A stretch of DNA of 24,300 nucleotides from JAWUVP01 sp034112285 (GTDB taxonomy: Bacteria > Pseudomonadota > Gammaproteobacteria > JABDGN01), in the NCBI GenBank assembly GCA_034112285.1, contig JAWUVP010000087.1, forward strand, positions 1-24,300, in the 5' to 3' direction. Positions 7,260 through 15,748 of the stretch are shown piece by piece; position 1 is the stretch's first letter, and each line of letters opens with the position of its first letter. A model generated the notes under the pieces. It searched no databases. It was given only the letters and a program-made list of their open reading frames with translations, and was not told the origin of the DNA. The translations under genes and the position numbers were made by a program.

Positions 7260-8858
7260 TTAGAGATTTGCCTCATTCAACTTTTTCAACAATTGCCGCG
7301 TCGAAGCATTCAGCAATTTTTTGTCTTCTGCACGCATTAAATCAGTCGCCAGCTGTTTACCAAGCTCGACACCGTATTGATCGAACGAATTTATTTCCCA
7401 AATAACGCCTTGCACAAAGACTTTGTGCTCGTATAGAGCAATTAAACTACCCATGACCTCGGGGGTGAGTGTGTCAAACGTTAAAGTGTTGCTGGGTTTG
7501 TTGCCGGGCACGGATTTGAACATGGCCATGCGTTTGGCTTCATCTTCATTCATGCCTTTGGCAATGAGTTCATAAAAGGCTTGTTGCGCGGTTAAGCCGT
7601 AAAGCATGGCTTGGCTTTGGGCTAAGCAATTAATTTTTAGCAGTTCATGCTGTTTTTTATAAGGGTGGTGGTTGTTTGCCGCCATGATAAAATCTACGGG
7701 GATAATGCGTCGGCTCTGGTGGAGTAATTGGTGAAAGGCATGTTGGCCGTTACTGCCTACGCCACCCCATAAAATTGGGGCGGTTGGGTAATCTATAAAT
7801 TCCGCTCTTTTATTAACGGATTTTCCATTACTTTCCATGTCGAGCTGTTGTAAATAAGCGGGGAGTAGTTGTAAATGTTCGTCGTATGGGATGACTGCTT
7901 GAGTGTGGCAGTGGTAAAAATTGTTGTACCAAATACCCAGTGTGGCCATGATGACCGGCATATTGCTTTCAAAAGGTGCGGTTTTGAAATGCTCATCCAT
8001 TTGATGTGCGCCGTTAAGCAAGTCTTGAAAGTTATCCATGCCAATGGCCATGGCAATTGGCAAGCCTATTGCAGACCATAATGAAAAGCGGCCGCCGCCC
8101 CAATCCCAAAAATCGAAGACATTGGCTTCACATATACCAAATTCCAAGGCGCGACTGGGGTTCGCGCTGACGGCAATAAAATGTTGGCTAATAAAAGCTT
8201 CGTCATGGGCGGCGGCTAAAAACCATTCGCGCGCGGTGTTGGCATTGGTTAAGGTTTCTATGGTGGTAAATGATTTTGAAGCAATAATGAATAAGGTTGT
8301 GCCCGGGTTTAATTGTGTGAGTGTATCGTGAATATCTGTGCCATCAATATTAGCGACAAAATGTACGTTTACTTTTTTTTGCCAATAAGGTTTGAGGGCA
8401 TCAACCACTAGGCGTGGCCCCAAGTCTGAGCCGCCAATGCCAATGTTTACCACATCGGTAATTACTTGCTCGGTGTAGCCTTGCCAGCTGCCATTGTAAA
8501 TGCTGTTGATAAACTGGCGCATTTTTTTTAAGCTTTGTTTGATTTCCGGCACTGAAAGCGGTGCGCGAAGTTGCGTGTGCCAAGCTGGGCGTTGCTCGGT
8601 AAAATTAACGGCTTCACCTGAAAATAATTGCTGGATGTGTTGCTTCAAATCAGATGCATTGGCTAAATCAACTAGTTTTTCACGGGTTTCAAAGGTCATG
8701 CGGTTTTTAGAATAATCTAAAAATAGACCCGCGGCAGTTAAGCTAAACGTTTCGGCGCGTAATTTATCATCAACAAATAGATCGGCCATTTTTATTTCTT
8801 TGGTTTCATTAAAATGGGCTTGTAGAGCTAGCCAGGCTGGACTGTGGGTTAACGACAT
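7260..8858 (-). CDS. pgi: Glucose-6-phosphate isomerase
   Basis: Interconverts glucose-6-phosphate and fructose-6-phosphate in glycolysis and gluconeogenesis. It has 532 residues against 549 in E. coli. Visible family marks are GIGGSDLGPRLV (140-151), the first signature WGGGRFSLWSAIG (253-265), the catalytic glutamate in DMESNGK (E342), the catalytic histidine in the HQLLHQS block (H380) and the second signature FDQYGVELGK ending at K501. Its ATG lies inside the last codons of folE (10-bp overlap), so it is the translationally coupled last gene of the operon that begins at 14480. A glycolytic gene at the end of a relA operon is unusual but the reading frame is fully intact. Confidence 0.97.
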   Translation of the reverse strand: MSLTHSPAWLALQAHFNETKEIKMADLFVDDKLRAETFSLTAAGLFLDYSKNRMTFETREKLVDLANASDLKQHIQQLFSGEAVNFTEQRPAWHTQLRAPLSVPEIKQSLKKMRQFINSIYNGSWQGYTEQVITDVVNIGIGGSDLGPRLVVDALKPYWQKKVNVHFVANIDGTDIHDTLTQLNPGTTLFIIASKSFTTIETLTNANTAREWFLAAAHDEAFISQHFIAVSANPSRALEFGICEANVFDFWDWGGGRFSLWSAIGLPIAMAIGMDNFQDLLNGAHQMDEHFKTAPFESNMPVIMATLGIWYNNFYHCHTQAVIPYDEHLQLLPAYLQQLDMESNGKSVNKRAEFIDYPTAPILWGGVGSNGQHAFHQLLHQSRRIIPVDFIMAANNHHPYKKQHELLKINCLAQSQAMLYGLTAQQAFYELIAKGMNEDEAKRMAMFKSVPGNKPSNTLTFDTLTPEVMGSLIALYEHKVFVQGVIWEINSFDQYGVELGKQLATDLMRAEDKKLLNASTRQLLKKLNEANL

Positions 8859-9409
8859 ACTAATTTTAATAACTCCGCGCGTGATTCTGCTTCATGACGA
8901 AAACAACCTAACATAACCGAGCTCGTCATGCTGGAGTTTTGCTTTTCAACACCGCGCATCATCATGCATAAATGTTTGGCTTCAATCACCACGCCAACAT
9001 CGCTTGAGCCGGTGATTTTGGCAACTGCGTCGGCGATTTGCTTGGTCAAGTTTTCTTGAATTTGTAGGCGTTGTGAAAAATGGTCAACGATGCGCGCAAA
9101 TTTTGATAAGCCTAATACTTGACCATTGGGAATATAGCCAATGTGGCAAGAGCCAATAAAGGGCAGCATGTGATGTTCGCATAATGAAAAAAGCTCAATG
9201 TCACGTACTACCACTAATTCGTCGCAGTCGCTATTAAATAGCGCGTTGTTGACAATTTCATCCAAATTTTGTCGGTAGCCTTGGGTTAAATATTCCATGG
9301 CCTTGGCAGCGCGGCGTGGGGTATCACGCAAGCCATCGCGTTTTGGGTCTTCACCAATTTTTTCAATAAGTTGTTCGTAGATTTCTTGCATAGTCTGTTT
9401 ATTTTCCAT
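8849..9409 (-). CDS. folE: GTP cyclohydrolase I
   Basis: Converts GTP to 7,8-dihydroneopterin triphosphate, the first step of tetrahydrofolate synthesis. The 186-residue protein has the zinc ligands C77 and H80 in SLCEHHMLPF and C148 in HLCMMMRGV, plus the GYIPNGQVLGLSK block of the family. The chosen ATG is six bases after the hinT stop. A second in-frame ATG at codon 7 is possible, because the ribosome site for the first is weak. It sits between hinT and pgi in the same operon. The presence of this zinc-dependent type I enzyme makes a type II (FolE2) substitute unnecessary. Confidence 0.96.
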   Translation of the reverse strand: MENKQTMQEIYEQLIEKIGEDPKRDGLRDTPRRAAKAMEYLTQGYRQNLDEIVNNALFNSDCDELVVVRDIELFSLCEHHMLPFIGSCHIGYIPNGQVLGLSKFARIVDHFSQRLQIQENLTKQIADAVAKITGSSDVGVVIEAKHLCMMMRGVEKQNSSMTSSVMLGCFRHEAESRAELLKLVCR

Positions 9410-9415
9410 TAGTTG

Positions 9416-9760
9416 TTAGCCTGGAGGCCAAGTTAATTCGCGTTCGCCCAATAGGTGTACATGAATGTGCAGTACGGTTTGGCCGCCATGTTCATTGCAG
9501 TTAATTACCACGCGGTAGCCATTATCTGCAAAGCCTAATTTTGCGGCTAAGTTTTTTGTGGCTTGTAATAATTGCCCGGCGAGTAGGGTGTCGTCAGGGG
9601 TTAAATCATTTAACGTGCTGATGTGCTTGCGTGGGATAATAAGCAAATGCGTCGGGGCCTGAGGATTGATATCGTTGATGGCGATGATGTTGTCATCTTC
9701 ATAAACAAATTCACTGGGGATTTCACCGGCGATAATTTTGCAAAATAAGCAGTTACTCAT
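9416..9760 (-). CDS. hinT: Histidine triad (HIT) nucleotide-binding hydrolase
   Basis: A purine nucleoside phosphoramidase-type enzyme of the HinT branch, 114 residues. The active-site triad is HIHVH at 98-102, preceded by the family's GYRVVINCNEHGGQTV block. An N-terminal CxxC (C4, C7) may hold zinc with downstream histidines. I start it at the ATG at 9760, which has a perfect AAGGAG six bases upstream; five extra codons to an ATG at 9775 would put the ribosome site inside the gene. The start overlaps the mazG stop by 8 bp. It is co-transcribed with mazG and relA, placing it among nucleotide housekeeping functions. Confidence 0.93.
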   Translation of the reverse strand: MSNCLFCKIIAGEIPSEFVYEDDNIIAINDINPQAPTHLLIIPRKHISTLNDLTPDDTLLAGQLLQATKNLAAKLGFADNGYRVVINCNEHGGQTVLHIHVHLLGERELTWPPG

Positions 9761-10145
9761 ATTGGGCTCCTTCATTTTTTTTGACGCGTTGCCACAAAGT
9801 TTCGAGTTCCTCGATTGTACTCTGGCTTAAATCTATCTTTTGGACGGCGGCTAGGGTTTCTACTTGTTGAAACCGAGTGGTGAATTTTTGCGTCGCGGCT
9901 TGCAAGGCCGCGGCGGGATCAAGCTGCAAATGCCGCGCTAAATTTACCACAGTATACAATACATCGCCTAATTCTTCCGCTATATTCACCTTATCTTGCG
10001 CTGCAATGCCTTGCTTTAACTCGTTGATTTCTTCGTCGAGCTTAGCGAGTACGTCTGTTGCGTTCGGCCAATCAAAGCCTACCTTTGCGGCAGCGTGTTG
10101 TGTTTGTAGGGCTTGAGTAAAGCAATCGCGATTGGGATGCATCAT
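9753..10145 (-). CDS. mazG: Nucleoside triphosphate pyrophosphohydrolase, single-domain MazG
   Basis: Hydrolyses nucleoside triphosphates to monophosphates and pyrophosphate; in E. coli it is linked to ppGpp levels and lies in the relA operon, as here. The protein has 130 residues, half the ~260 of classic two-domain MazG. It aligns with the catalytic C-terminal half: KVGFDWPNA, the metal-binding EExxE (E38, E39, E42) and ExxD (E58, D61), then VNLARHL and a KFTTRFQQVE block. The N-terminal domain is absent with no frameshift remnant visible, since the gene begins directly at the relA stop (ATGA overlap). It overlaps hinT by 8 bp. Confidence 0.93.
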   Translation of the reverse strand: MMHPNRDCFTQALQTQHAAAKVGFDWPNATDVLAKLDEEINELKQGIAAQDKVNIAEELGDVLYTVVNLARHLQLDPAAALQAATQKFTTRFQQVETLAAVQKIDLSQSTIEELETLWQRVKKNEGAQYE

Positions 10146-12343
10146 TGTCGCCTAATCGAAACAACATCTTGGATGCTGGTTAAGCGATTTTGCACTCGGC
10201 TTAATTCATCTTGGTTGCTGATTTCCAAGCTAATGTTAATAATGGATTGGTCTTTATGTTTATCGCTGTATGAATTCAAGCCGATAATGTTAATGTTTTC
10301 ATCGCCGATTATTTTGGTGGCATCACGTAACAAGTTGCTGCGATTATTGGCCTCAATGACCAAGTCGACCACATAATTTTGTTTGCTAACGTCGCCCCAA
10401 CTAACTTTGGTGATGCGTTCGGGGTGATGTTGCATTTCATTTTTGATATTGGTGCAGTTATCACGGTGAATGCTAATGCCACGGCCTAGGGTGATGTAAC
10501 CAATGATAGGATCGCCAGGTAAGGCTTTGCAGCAGTGTGCGATACTGGTTAACATGTCGCCGACGCCTTCAACTAAAATACCTTTGGGGCTTTTTTGCTT
10601 GCGCGCCTTGGGTTTAAATTGTGGGACAGGTTCGAGTTCGTCTTTGGCGCTATTTTCTTTTTTTATCCATTCTTGTAATGCGCCGTTAAGTTGTGGCATG
10701 CGGATATCGCCCGCGCCAATGGCAGCCAACACTTCGTCGCTATTTTTCAGGTGAAAACGCTGGGTGAATTCGGCGGCATCTATACCAGAGAGGTGATGGC
10801 GCTTTAATTCGCGTTGGTAAATGGTTTGCCCATCGAGTAAGTTCTTGTCAAAATCGCGTTTTTTGAACCATGCATGTATTTTAGCTTTAGCCCGTGAGCT
10901 GGTTAGGTAGCCTTGTTGGGGGTTTAACCAATCTCGACTTGGATTGGCTTCCTTGCCGGTTAAAATATCGATGCGATCGCCCAAGGTTAATTTGGTTGTG
11001 AGCGGCACCATTTTATTATTGATTTTTGCGCCACGGCATTTATGACCAATTTCTGTGTGAACGTAATAAGCAAAATCTAAAGGCGTTGAATCTTTGGGTA
11101 ACGAGACCACACGGCCGTCAGGGGCAAACACGTAGATACGATTTTCGGTTAAGCCGTTAACAATTTCTTCGGGAATTTCTGAGGCCACGGCCATTTCACG
11201 CTGCCAATCTAGCAGTTGGCGTAACCAATGTATTTTACGCTGATGCCCATCCTCGCCACCGCCTTCTTTATAGACCCAATGCGCCGCGCCGCCATGCTCG
11301 CTGGCTTCGTGCATCTCATGAGTGCGAATTTGAACTTCAACATTTTTGCCGGTGGTCGAAATGGCCACGGTGTGAATGGATTGGTAACCATTAGCTTTGG
11401 GTGTGGTGACATAGTCATCAAATTCTGCAGGTACATGTTGCCACTCTCGGTGCACCAAACTTAGCGTTTTATAGCAGTCTTCTACATTGTTTACCAACAC
11501 GCGCAAAGCAATGGCATCATAAATTTCTTCATAGCCGACATCTTTGCGTTCCATTTTGCGCCATATGCTATAAATATGTTTGGCGCGGCCACTGATGACA
11601 GCTTCAATTTTTTCTGCTACCAGCAGTTCTTTTAAGCGGTCCTCGAATCGCTCTACAAAACGTTCACGGTCTATACGGCGCTCATTTAAGCTTTTAGCGA
11701 TATGTTTGTATTCAGTTGGGGATGTGCGTAGAAAGCTAAGATCTTCTAACTCCCATTTTAATTCTAAAATACCTAAACGATTTGCTAGTGGGGCAAACAC
11801 ATCCATCACCCGTTTGCTAATGTGTTGCTGCTGTTTTTTAGGTAGGACGTCAATATGGCGCATGAAAACGGTGCGCTCGGCTAATTTTAATAAGACCACC
11901 CGAATGTCATCGACCATGGACAATAACATGCGTCGATAATTATCAATTTCCTTACCTGTGGCAGTATTGTTTTGTAGCTCACCAAAGCTGTCCATTTGTA
12001 GGGTTACTTTTAATAGCTTGCAAATGGGGCGGCTAAACACTTCTTCAAGATCGCCCAGAGTTAGCTCAGAATATTGTAGCACCGGGTAGAGTAGGGCGGC
12101 GATAATGGCTTCATAATCGAGCTCTAACTTAATTAACACGTTAGCAATTTCTAGCCCAAAATTGATGGCGGTAAGTTTGATGGGCGTTGCTAGGATTTCA
12201 AAATCGTTTTGCACGAAGGCGCAAGCTGCACGAATTTGTGCAACTTCGTCAGGTGTGAAAGTAGATTCGATGTTATGCAGCCATTGTGAGCTGTCAACAT
12301 TACCATCATTTAAGGGCAGTAGTGCGCTGGTGACCATTACCAT
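10142..12343 (-). CDS. relA: GTP pyrophosphokinase, (p)ppGpp synthetase I
   Basis: Makes (p)ppGpp on ribosomes stalled by uncharged tRNA. The 733 residues give the long RSH layout: an N-terminal pseudo-hydrolase domain lacking the HD motif (LLYPVLQYSE, about 84-93), a synthetase domain with SGRAKHIYSIWRKM, D276 and the RelA-type EFDD loop (307-310), a TGS domain (about 401-462), a zinc-finger region with HCC at 603-605 and C630, and a C-terminal ACT/RRM domain (about 655-733). Loss of the HD residues together with EFDD marks it as monofunctional RelA rather than SpoT. It starts 23 bases after rlmD. The third codon is also ATG and could be the true start. Confidence 0.96.
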   Translation of the reverse strand: MVMVTSALLPLNDGNVDSSQWLHNIESTFTPDEVAQIRAACAFVQNDFEILATPIKLTAINFGLEIANVLIKLELDYEAIIAALLYPVLQYSELTLGDLEEVFSRPICKLLKVTLQMDSFGELQNNTATGKEIDNYRRMLLSMVDDIRVVLLKLAERTVFMRHIDVLPKKQQQHISKRVMDVFAPLANRLGILELKWELEDLSFLRTSPTEYKHIAKSLNERRIDRERFVERFEDRLKELLVAEKIEAVISGRAKHIYSIWRKMERKDVGYEEIYDAIALRVLVNNVEDCYKTLSLVHREWQHVPAEFDDYVTTPKANGYQSIHTVAISTTGKNVEVQIRTHEMHEASEHGGAAHWVYKEGGGEDGHQRKIHWLRQLLDWQREMAVASEIPEEIVNGLTENRIYVFAPDGRVVSLPKDSTPLDFAYYVHTEIGHKCRGAKINNKMVPLTTKLTLGDRIDILTGKEANPSRDWLNPQQGYLTSSRAKAKIHAWFKKRDFDKNLLDGQTIYQRELKRHHLSGIDAAEFTQRFHLKNSDEVLAAIGAGDIRMPQLNGALQEWIKKENSAKDELEPVPQFKPKARKQKSPKGILVEGVGDMLTSIAHCCKALPGDPIIGYITLGRGISIHRDNCTNIKNEMQHHPERITKVSWGDVSKQNYVVDLVIEANNRSNLLRDATKIIGDENINIIGLNSYSDKHKDQSIINISLEISNQDELSRVQNRLTSIQDVVSIRRQ

Positions 12344-12366
12344 GGTGCTTTTTTCCTGTTTGGTGG

Positions 12367-13698
12367 TTATTTAACTTTAACTAACACGGCCATAGATTCC
12401 ACATGCGAGGTTTGTGGAAACATATCCATAATGCCAGCTTGCAGTAATTTATAGCCATATTTTGTTATCTCACCAATATCACGTGCCAAGGTGGCAGGGT
12501 TGCACGAAACGTAAACAATTCGTTCGGGCTGCCATGTGGCCAAATGCGGTAATATTTCTAATGCGCCACTGCGAGCAGGATCAAGCAGTACTTTGCTGTA
12601 GCGCCGTTTTATCCAGGCTTGGTCAATGTCTTTACACAAATCGGCGGCGTAAAACTCAGTGTTGGTAATGTCATTACGCTCTGCATTCATTTGGGCGCGT
12701 GCCACCATCGTATCGGAGCCTTCCACGCCGACCACTGTTTTGGCAGCACGGCTCATGGGTAAGGTGAAATTGCCTAATCCACAAAATAAGTCTAGCACTT
12801 CATCTTCTGCATTAAGTTCAAGTAAATCGATGGCTTGTGCGACCATTTTTTTATTTATCTCACTGTTTACTTGTGTAAAGTCCGTGGGGTGAAACCACAA
12901 GGTGACATCAAAGTCGGGGTGTTGGTAACTTAAATAAAAATCATTATCTGCAGGGTAAAGTTTTTCTAAAGGTTCTGGTTTATTGGGCTGCAAAAAAAGC
13001 CATAGCTCATGCTGCTGTGCAAAAGCGCTTAACGCTTCTCGGTCAGCTGCCGTTAAGGTTTCAAGATTGCGAAACATTAGTGCGACGTGATCATCTCCAA
13101 TAGCCACTTCAATTTGTGCAATCTGTTCTTTAACGGTTAAGCCCATGATTAATTCACGCAAGGGGGTAATGAGTTGGCCGACGCGCGGATTGAGCACTTC
13201 GCAATGATTCATATTGGCTAAATAGCGGCTTTGCTGTTCTCTAAATCCCACCAGCACCGATTCTTTTTTGGTGACATAACGCACGCCTAAACGGGCCTTA
13301 TTGCGGTATCCATAGAGTGGGCCTAATAAGGGCGGTAAAATGCTTTCAGCTTGAGTGCCGGCAAAATGGGTGAGTTGCTCTATTAAGGTGCTTTGTTTAA
13401 GGTCCAACTGGCCTTGGGCATCCATGTGCTGCAAGCTGCAACCACCACATAAACCAAAGTAATCGCATTTTGGGGTGACGCGTTCAGGGGAGGCTTGTAC
13501 AATTTCTACTGCTCGGCCTTCAGCGTATTTTTTGCTGAGTTTATTATATAAAAAGTTAACTTCTTCACCAGGCAGCGCATTGCTAATAAAGGTGGTGCGT
13601 TCTTCCACGGTGGCAATGCCTCTACCTTCGTGACTGAGGGAGCGAATGTGGGCATTAAATTCTTCTGTAGGCGGGGCTTTACGGCGACGTTTGCTCAT
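12367..13698 (-). CDS. rlmD: 23S rRNA (uracil-1939-C5)-methyltransferase
   Basis: Methylates U1939 of 23S rRNA (formerly RumA). The 443 residues show an N-terminal TRAM domain (about 10-70), the iron-sulfur cysteines C78, C84, C87 and C166, the SAM-binding DLFCGLGNFTLP block (303-314), the LLDPARSG block and the catalytic nucleophile C399 in SCNPATLARD. The arrangement matches E. coli RlmD with a slight offset. rlmD directly upstream of relA is the order found in E. coli and Pseudomonas. It begins 11 bases after the exonuclease gene with a weak ribosome site, so its expression probably depends on the upstream promoter at 14514-14542. Confidence 0.96.
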   Translation of the reverse strand: MSKRRRKAPPTEEFNAHIRSLSHEGRGIATVEERTTFISNALPGEEVNFLYNKLSKKYAEGRAVEIVQASPERVTPKCDYFGLCGGCSLQHMDAQGQLDLKQSTLIEQLTHFAGTQAESILPPLLGPLYGYRNKARLGVRYVTKKESVLVGFREQQSRYLANMNHCEVLNPRVGQLITPLRELIMGLTVKEQIAQIEVAIGDDHVALMFRNLETLTAADREALSAFAQQHELWLFLQPNKPEPLEKLYPADNDFYLSYQHPDFDVTLWFHPTDFTQVNSEINKKMVAQAIDLLELNAEDEVLDLFCGLGNFTLPMSRAAKTVVGVEGSDTMVARAQMNAERNDITNTEFYAADLCKDIDQAWIKRRYSKVLLDPARSGALEILPHLATWQPERIVYVSCNPATLARDIGEITKYGYKLLQAGIMDMFPQTSHVESMAVLVKVK

Positions 13699-13709
13699 TG
13701 TTTTTTTAC

Positions 13710-14480
13710 TCAGGTTTGGCAGTTTGCGGCAAATTCTTGTAAATGTGCAGCGCTGCTTGATTGTAAGGTATCGAGGACTAATTGATATTCTTGTTGGTAA
13801 GCTTCTTCACTAAGCTTGCCTTGAATTAACAAAAAGCGTAAATAGACTAAATAGGTATTGAGTACATCGGTCTCGCAATAATCGCGTATGCCGGCTAAAT
13901 CGCCCGCAAGGTAATTATCCCACACTTTGTCGCCACTCATACCCATTTTTCCGGGGAAGCCTAACATAGTGGCCATTTGATCTAAAGGTACATTTGCGCG
14001 GCCGGTGTAGCCGGCTAGCACGTCCATTAAATCTGTGTGGCGTTCGTGGAAACGGCTGGTGTAATTGTTCCAGCGAAAACCTTGGTCGTTCTCACCTTTT
14101 TCCCAGTAGCGAGCAGCATTGATGCCGTGAACTAAGCTACGGTAATGCAATACCGGTAAGTCAAAACCTGAGCCATTCCAGCTAACAATAGTTGGTGTAT
14201 AACGGTCGATGCCATCAAAAAAGCGTTGTAAAATGTCTGCTTCGCTGCTGTCTAAATCACCGATGGACCAGACTTTGAGTTTGCTGCCTTGGCGTAATAC
14301 AACAGAAATGGCCGCCACTTTATGTAAGTGGTGGCGCAAAAATTCAGATCCGCCCGTTTCTTCGGCCCGCTTGGCAAACATGGCAGCGCCGACTTCGGCA
14401 TCACTGCCGGGCAAATCGTACAATTTTCGACCAGCAGTGACGTCCGGTATGGTTTCAATATCAAACACTAGAATATTCAT
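13710..14480 (-). CDS. Predicted 3'-5' exonuclease, PolB-like DEDDy family
   Basis: A 256-residue free-standing exonuclease domain resembling the proofreading domain of family B polymerases. It has the DEDDy residues D7 and E9 (VFDIETIPD), D107 (SWNGSGFDLPVL) and the YxxxD motif Y201-D205 (DYCETDVLNTY). The DKVWDNY and FRWNNYTSRFHERHTDLMDVL blocks are typical of this bacterial family. Its cellular role is not established. It is the first gene of the seven-gene minus-strand operon, with a good promoter upstream and the divergent adk gene beyond. A GGGAA lies close to the ATG as a ribosome site. Confidence 0.88.
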   Translation of the reverse strand: MNILVFDIETIPDVTAGRKLYDLPGSDAEVGAAMFAKRAEETGGSEFLRHHLHKVAAISVVLRQGSKLKVWSIGDLDSSEADILQRFFDGIDRYTPTIVSWNGSGFDLPVLHYRSLVHGINAARYWEKGENDQGFRWNNYTSRFHERHTDLMDVLAGYTGRANVPLDQMATMLGFPGKMGMSGDKVWDNYLAGDLAGIRDYCETDVLNTYLVYLRFLLIQGKLSEEAYQQEYQLVLDTLQSSSAAHLQEFAANCQT

Positions 14481-14513
14481 AAGTTCCCATGGCTATTCGT
14501 TAAAAATTGCATT

Positions 14514-14542
14514 AGTATAAGAAGTTTTATTAGCAATGTAAA
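14514..14542 (-). promoter_or_regulatory. Promoter of the exonuclease-rlmD-relA-mazG-hinT-folE-pgi operon
   Basis: On the minus strand a -35 TTTACA (14542-14537), a 17-bp spacer and a -10 TATACT (14519-14514) lie 34 bp before the ATG. It is the only good promoter I see for the whole operon; the next upstream gene is divergent. Confidence 0.6.
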
Positions 14543-14555
14543 CGTTAGGACACCG

Positions 14556-15206
14556 ATGAAAATTATCTTATTAGGCCCACCTGGGGCAGGCAAGGGGACT
14601 CAAGCCCGTTATATCTGTGAGCATTTTAACATTCCTCACATTTCTACAGGGGATTTGTTGCGTAATGCCATCAAAAATAAAACCCAATTAGGCTTAACCG
14701 CCAAAAAAGTAATGGATGCCGGCGAGTTAGTCTCAGACGATATTATTTTAGGCATGGTTAAGGAGCGTTTAGCTGAAGCTGATTGCGCCAATGGCTATTT
14801 GTTCGATGGTTTTCCACGAACGATACCACAAGCTGAATCTATTACTGCGCAAAGCATTGTTCCGGATCATGTGGTGCAAATTGATGTTGACGATGAAGAC
14901 ATTGTTCAGCGTTTAAGTGGTCGGCGCGTTTGCCCCAGTACCGGGCGAATTTACAATATTATTTTTGATCCACCAAAACAAGATGGAATAGATGATGATA
15001 CCGGTGAAGCTTTAATACAACGTGATGATGACGTGGAAGCTACAGTGCGCCAGCGTTTACAAGTGTATCGTGAGCAAACCGAGCCATTAATTGATTTTTA
15101 TCGCCAATTGTCAACCAATAGTGCTGTGGACAACCTTCAGTATAATTTGATTGATGGTAGCCAAGATGTGGCTAAGGTTTGGAGTGATGTTTTAGCGGCA
15201 CTTTAA
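14556..15206 (+). CDS. adk: Adenylate kinase
   Basis: Balances adenine nucleotides (ATP + AMP to 2 ADP). The 216-residue protein has the P-loop GPPGAGKGT (7-15), the NMP-binding STGDLLR block, the FDGFPRT block and the long-form LID from about residue 120 to 160 (SGRRVCPSTGRIYN then FDPPK). The LID is of the non-zinc type seen in enteric bacteria, with a single cysteine. The RQRL arginine block follows. The ATG has TTAGGA five bases upstream. It diverges from the exonuclease operon over 75 bp and ends at a bidirectional terminator. Confidence 0.97.
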   Translation: MKIILLGPPGAGKGTQARYICEHFNIPHISTGDLLRNAIKNKTQLGLTAKKVMDAGELVSDDIILGMVKERLAEADCANGYLFDGFPRTIPQAESITAQSIVPDHVVQIDVDDEDIVQRLSGRRVCPSTGRIYNIIFDPPKQDGIDDDTGEALIQRDDDVEATVRQRLQVYREQTEPLIDFYRQLSTNSAVDNLQYNLIDGSQDVAKVWSDVLAAL

Positions 15207-15240
15207 TTCTTATTATTAGCTTATTTTAAAACTCACAGGT

Positions 15241-15270
15241 AAAAAAAGCCGCTACATGTAGCGGCTTTTC
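15241..15270. terminator. Bidirectional intrinsic terminator
   Basis: A perfect palindrome centred on GCCGCTACATGTAGCGGC is flanked by A's on the left and T's on the right. It gives TTTT on the plus strand for adk and seven T's on the minus strand for the histone-like gene. Confidence 0.88.
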
Positions 15271-15283
15271 AGCAAGTAATTTC

Positions 15284-15748
15284 TTACTTTTTCTCGGCAG
15301 CAGTTTTACGTTTGGCTGGTGCTTTTTTAGTAGCAGCTTTACGCTTAGCAGGTGCTTTTTTAGCTGTTGCTTTCTTTTTAGCGCTAGCAGCTTTTTTAGC
15401 AGCGGTAGCAGCTTTTTTGGCAGCGGCAGCAACTTTTTTGGCAGCAGCAACTTTTTTGGCCGCAGCAGCTTTTTTAGCAGCAGCAGCTTTTTTAGCAGCA
15501 GCAACTTTTTTAGCGTCATCTAACTTTTTCTTGTGGTCAGATTTAATCTTTTTAGTGGCTTTTTCTAAGTCAGAAATTTTCTTAGTAGCCGTCTTAAGTT
15601 GTTGTTTAAGTTTTGCAACTTCAGCCTTCAACTTGCTAGATGCAGCAGTGTTTGCTTTAGTAGCAGTTTTGTTTTTTGCTACAGGCTTGCGCGTAGCAGC
15701 AGTCTTCCGAGTGGCAGGCTTGCGCGCTGCAGTTGTTTTCCGTGGCAT
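15284..15748 (-). CDS. Histone H1-like lysine/alanine-rich DNA-binding protein
   Basis: A 154-residue, extremely basic protein composed largely of K, A, T and R. The N-terminus (1-35) is rich in RK/TRK motifs. Residues about 38-80 (KLKAEVAKLKQQL...) show heptad spacing typical of a coiled coil. From about 81 onward are six-to-seven-residue KK(V/A)AAA units and then KKAPAKRK motifs. This composition matches bacterial histone-H1-like proteins such as Chlamydia Hc1/Hc2, Coxiella Hq1 and Pseudomonas AlgP, which coat and compact DNA. Which of these it matches best cannot be decided by eye. An ideal AGGAG lies six bases before the ATG. The gene ends at the shared terminator with adk. Confidence 0.85.
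   Translation of the reverse strand: MPRKTTAARKPATRKTAATRKPVAKNKTATKANTAASSKLKAEVAKLKQQLKTATKKISDLEKATKKIKSDHKKKLDDAKKVAAAKKAAAAKKAAAAKKVAAAKKVAAAAKKAATAAKKAASAKKKATAKKAPAKRKAATKKAPAKRKTAAEKK
15392..15505 (-). repeat. 18-21 bp tandem repeats inside the histone-like gene
   Basis: Six units, two of 21 bp then four of 18 bp as read on the plus strand, each starting with TTTTTT and followed by GCA/GCC-type triplets. On the coding strand they give KK followed by three to five small residues. All length changes are multiples of three. Confidence 0.85.

Noticed and set aside
7013..7405. 130-codon frame with GTG start and a GAGGG site
   Set aside because: The ribosome-like site is tempting, but 146 bp of it lies antisense inside the intact pgi gene and the product matches nothing I know. 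Ribosome profiling or conservation would be needed to revive it.
10142..12343. relA considered as a bifunctional spoT/rel
   Set aside because: The hydrolase HD residues are missing and the synthetase loop has EFDD rather than the RxKD of bifunctional enzymes.
15392..15505. Tandem repeats considered as a CRISPR array
   Set aside because: The units are contiguous with no spacers and encode in-frame lysine/alanine runs.
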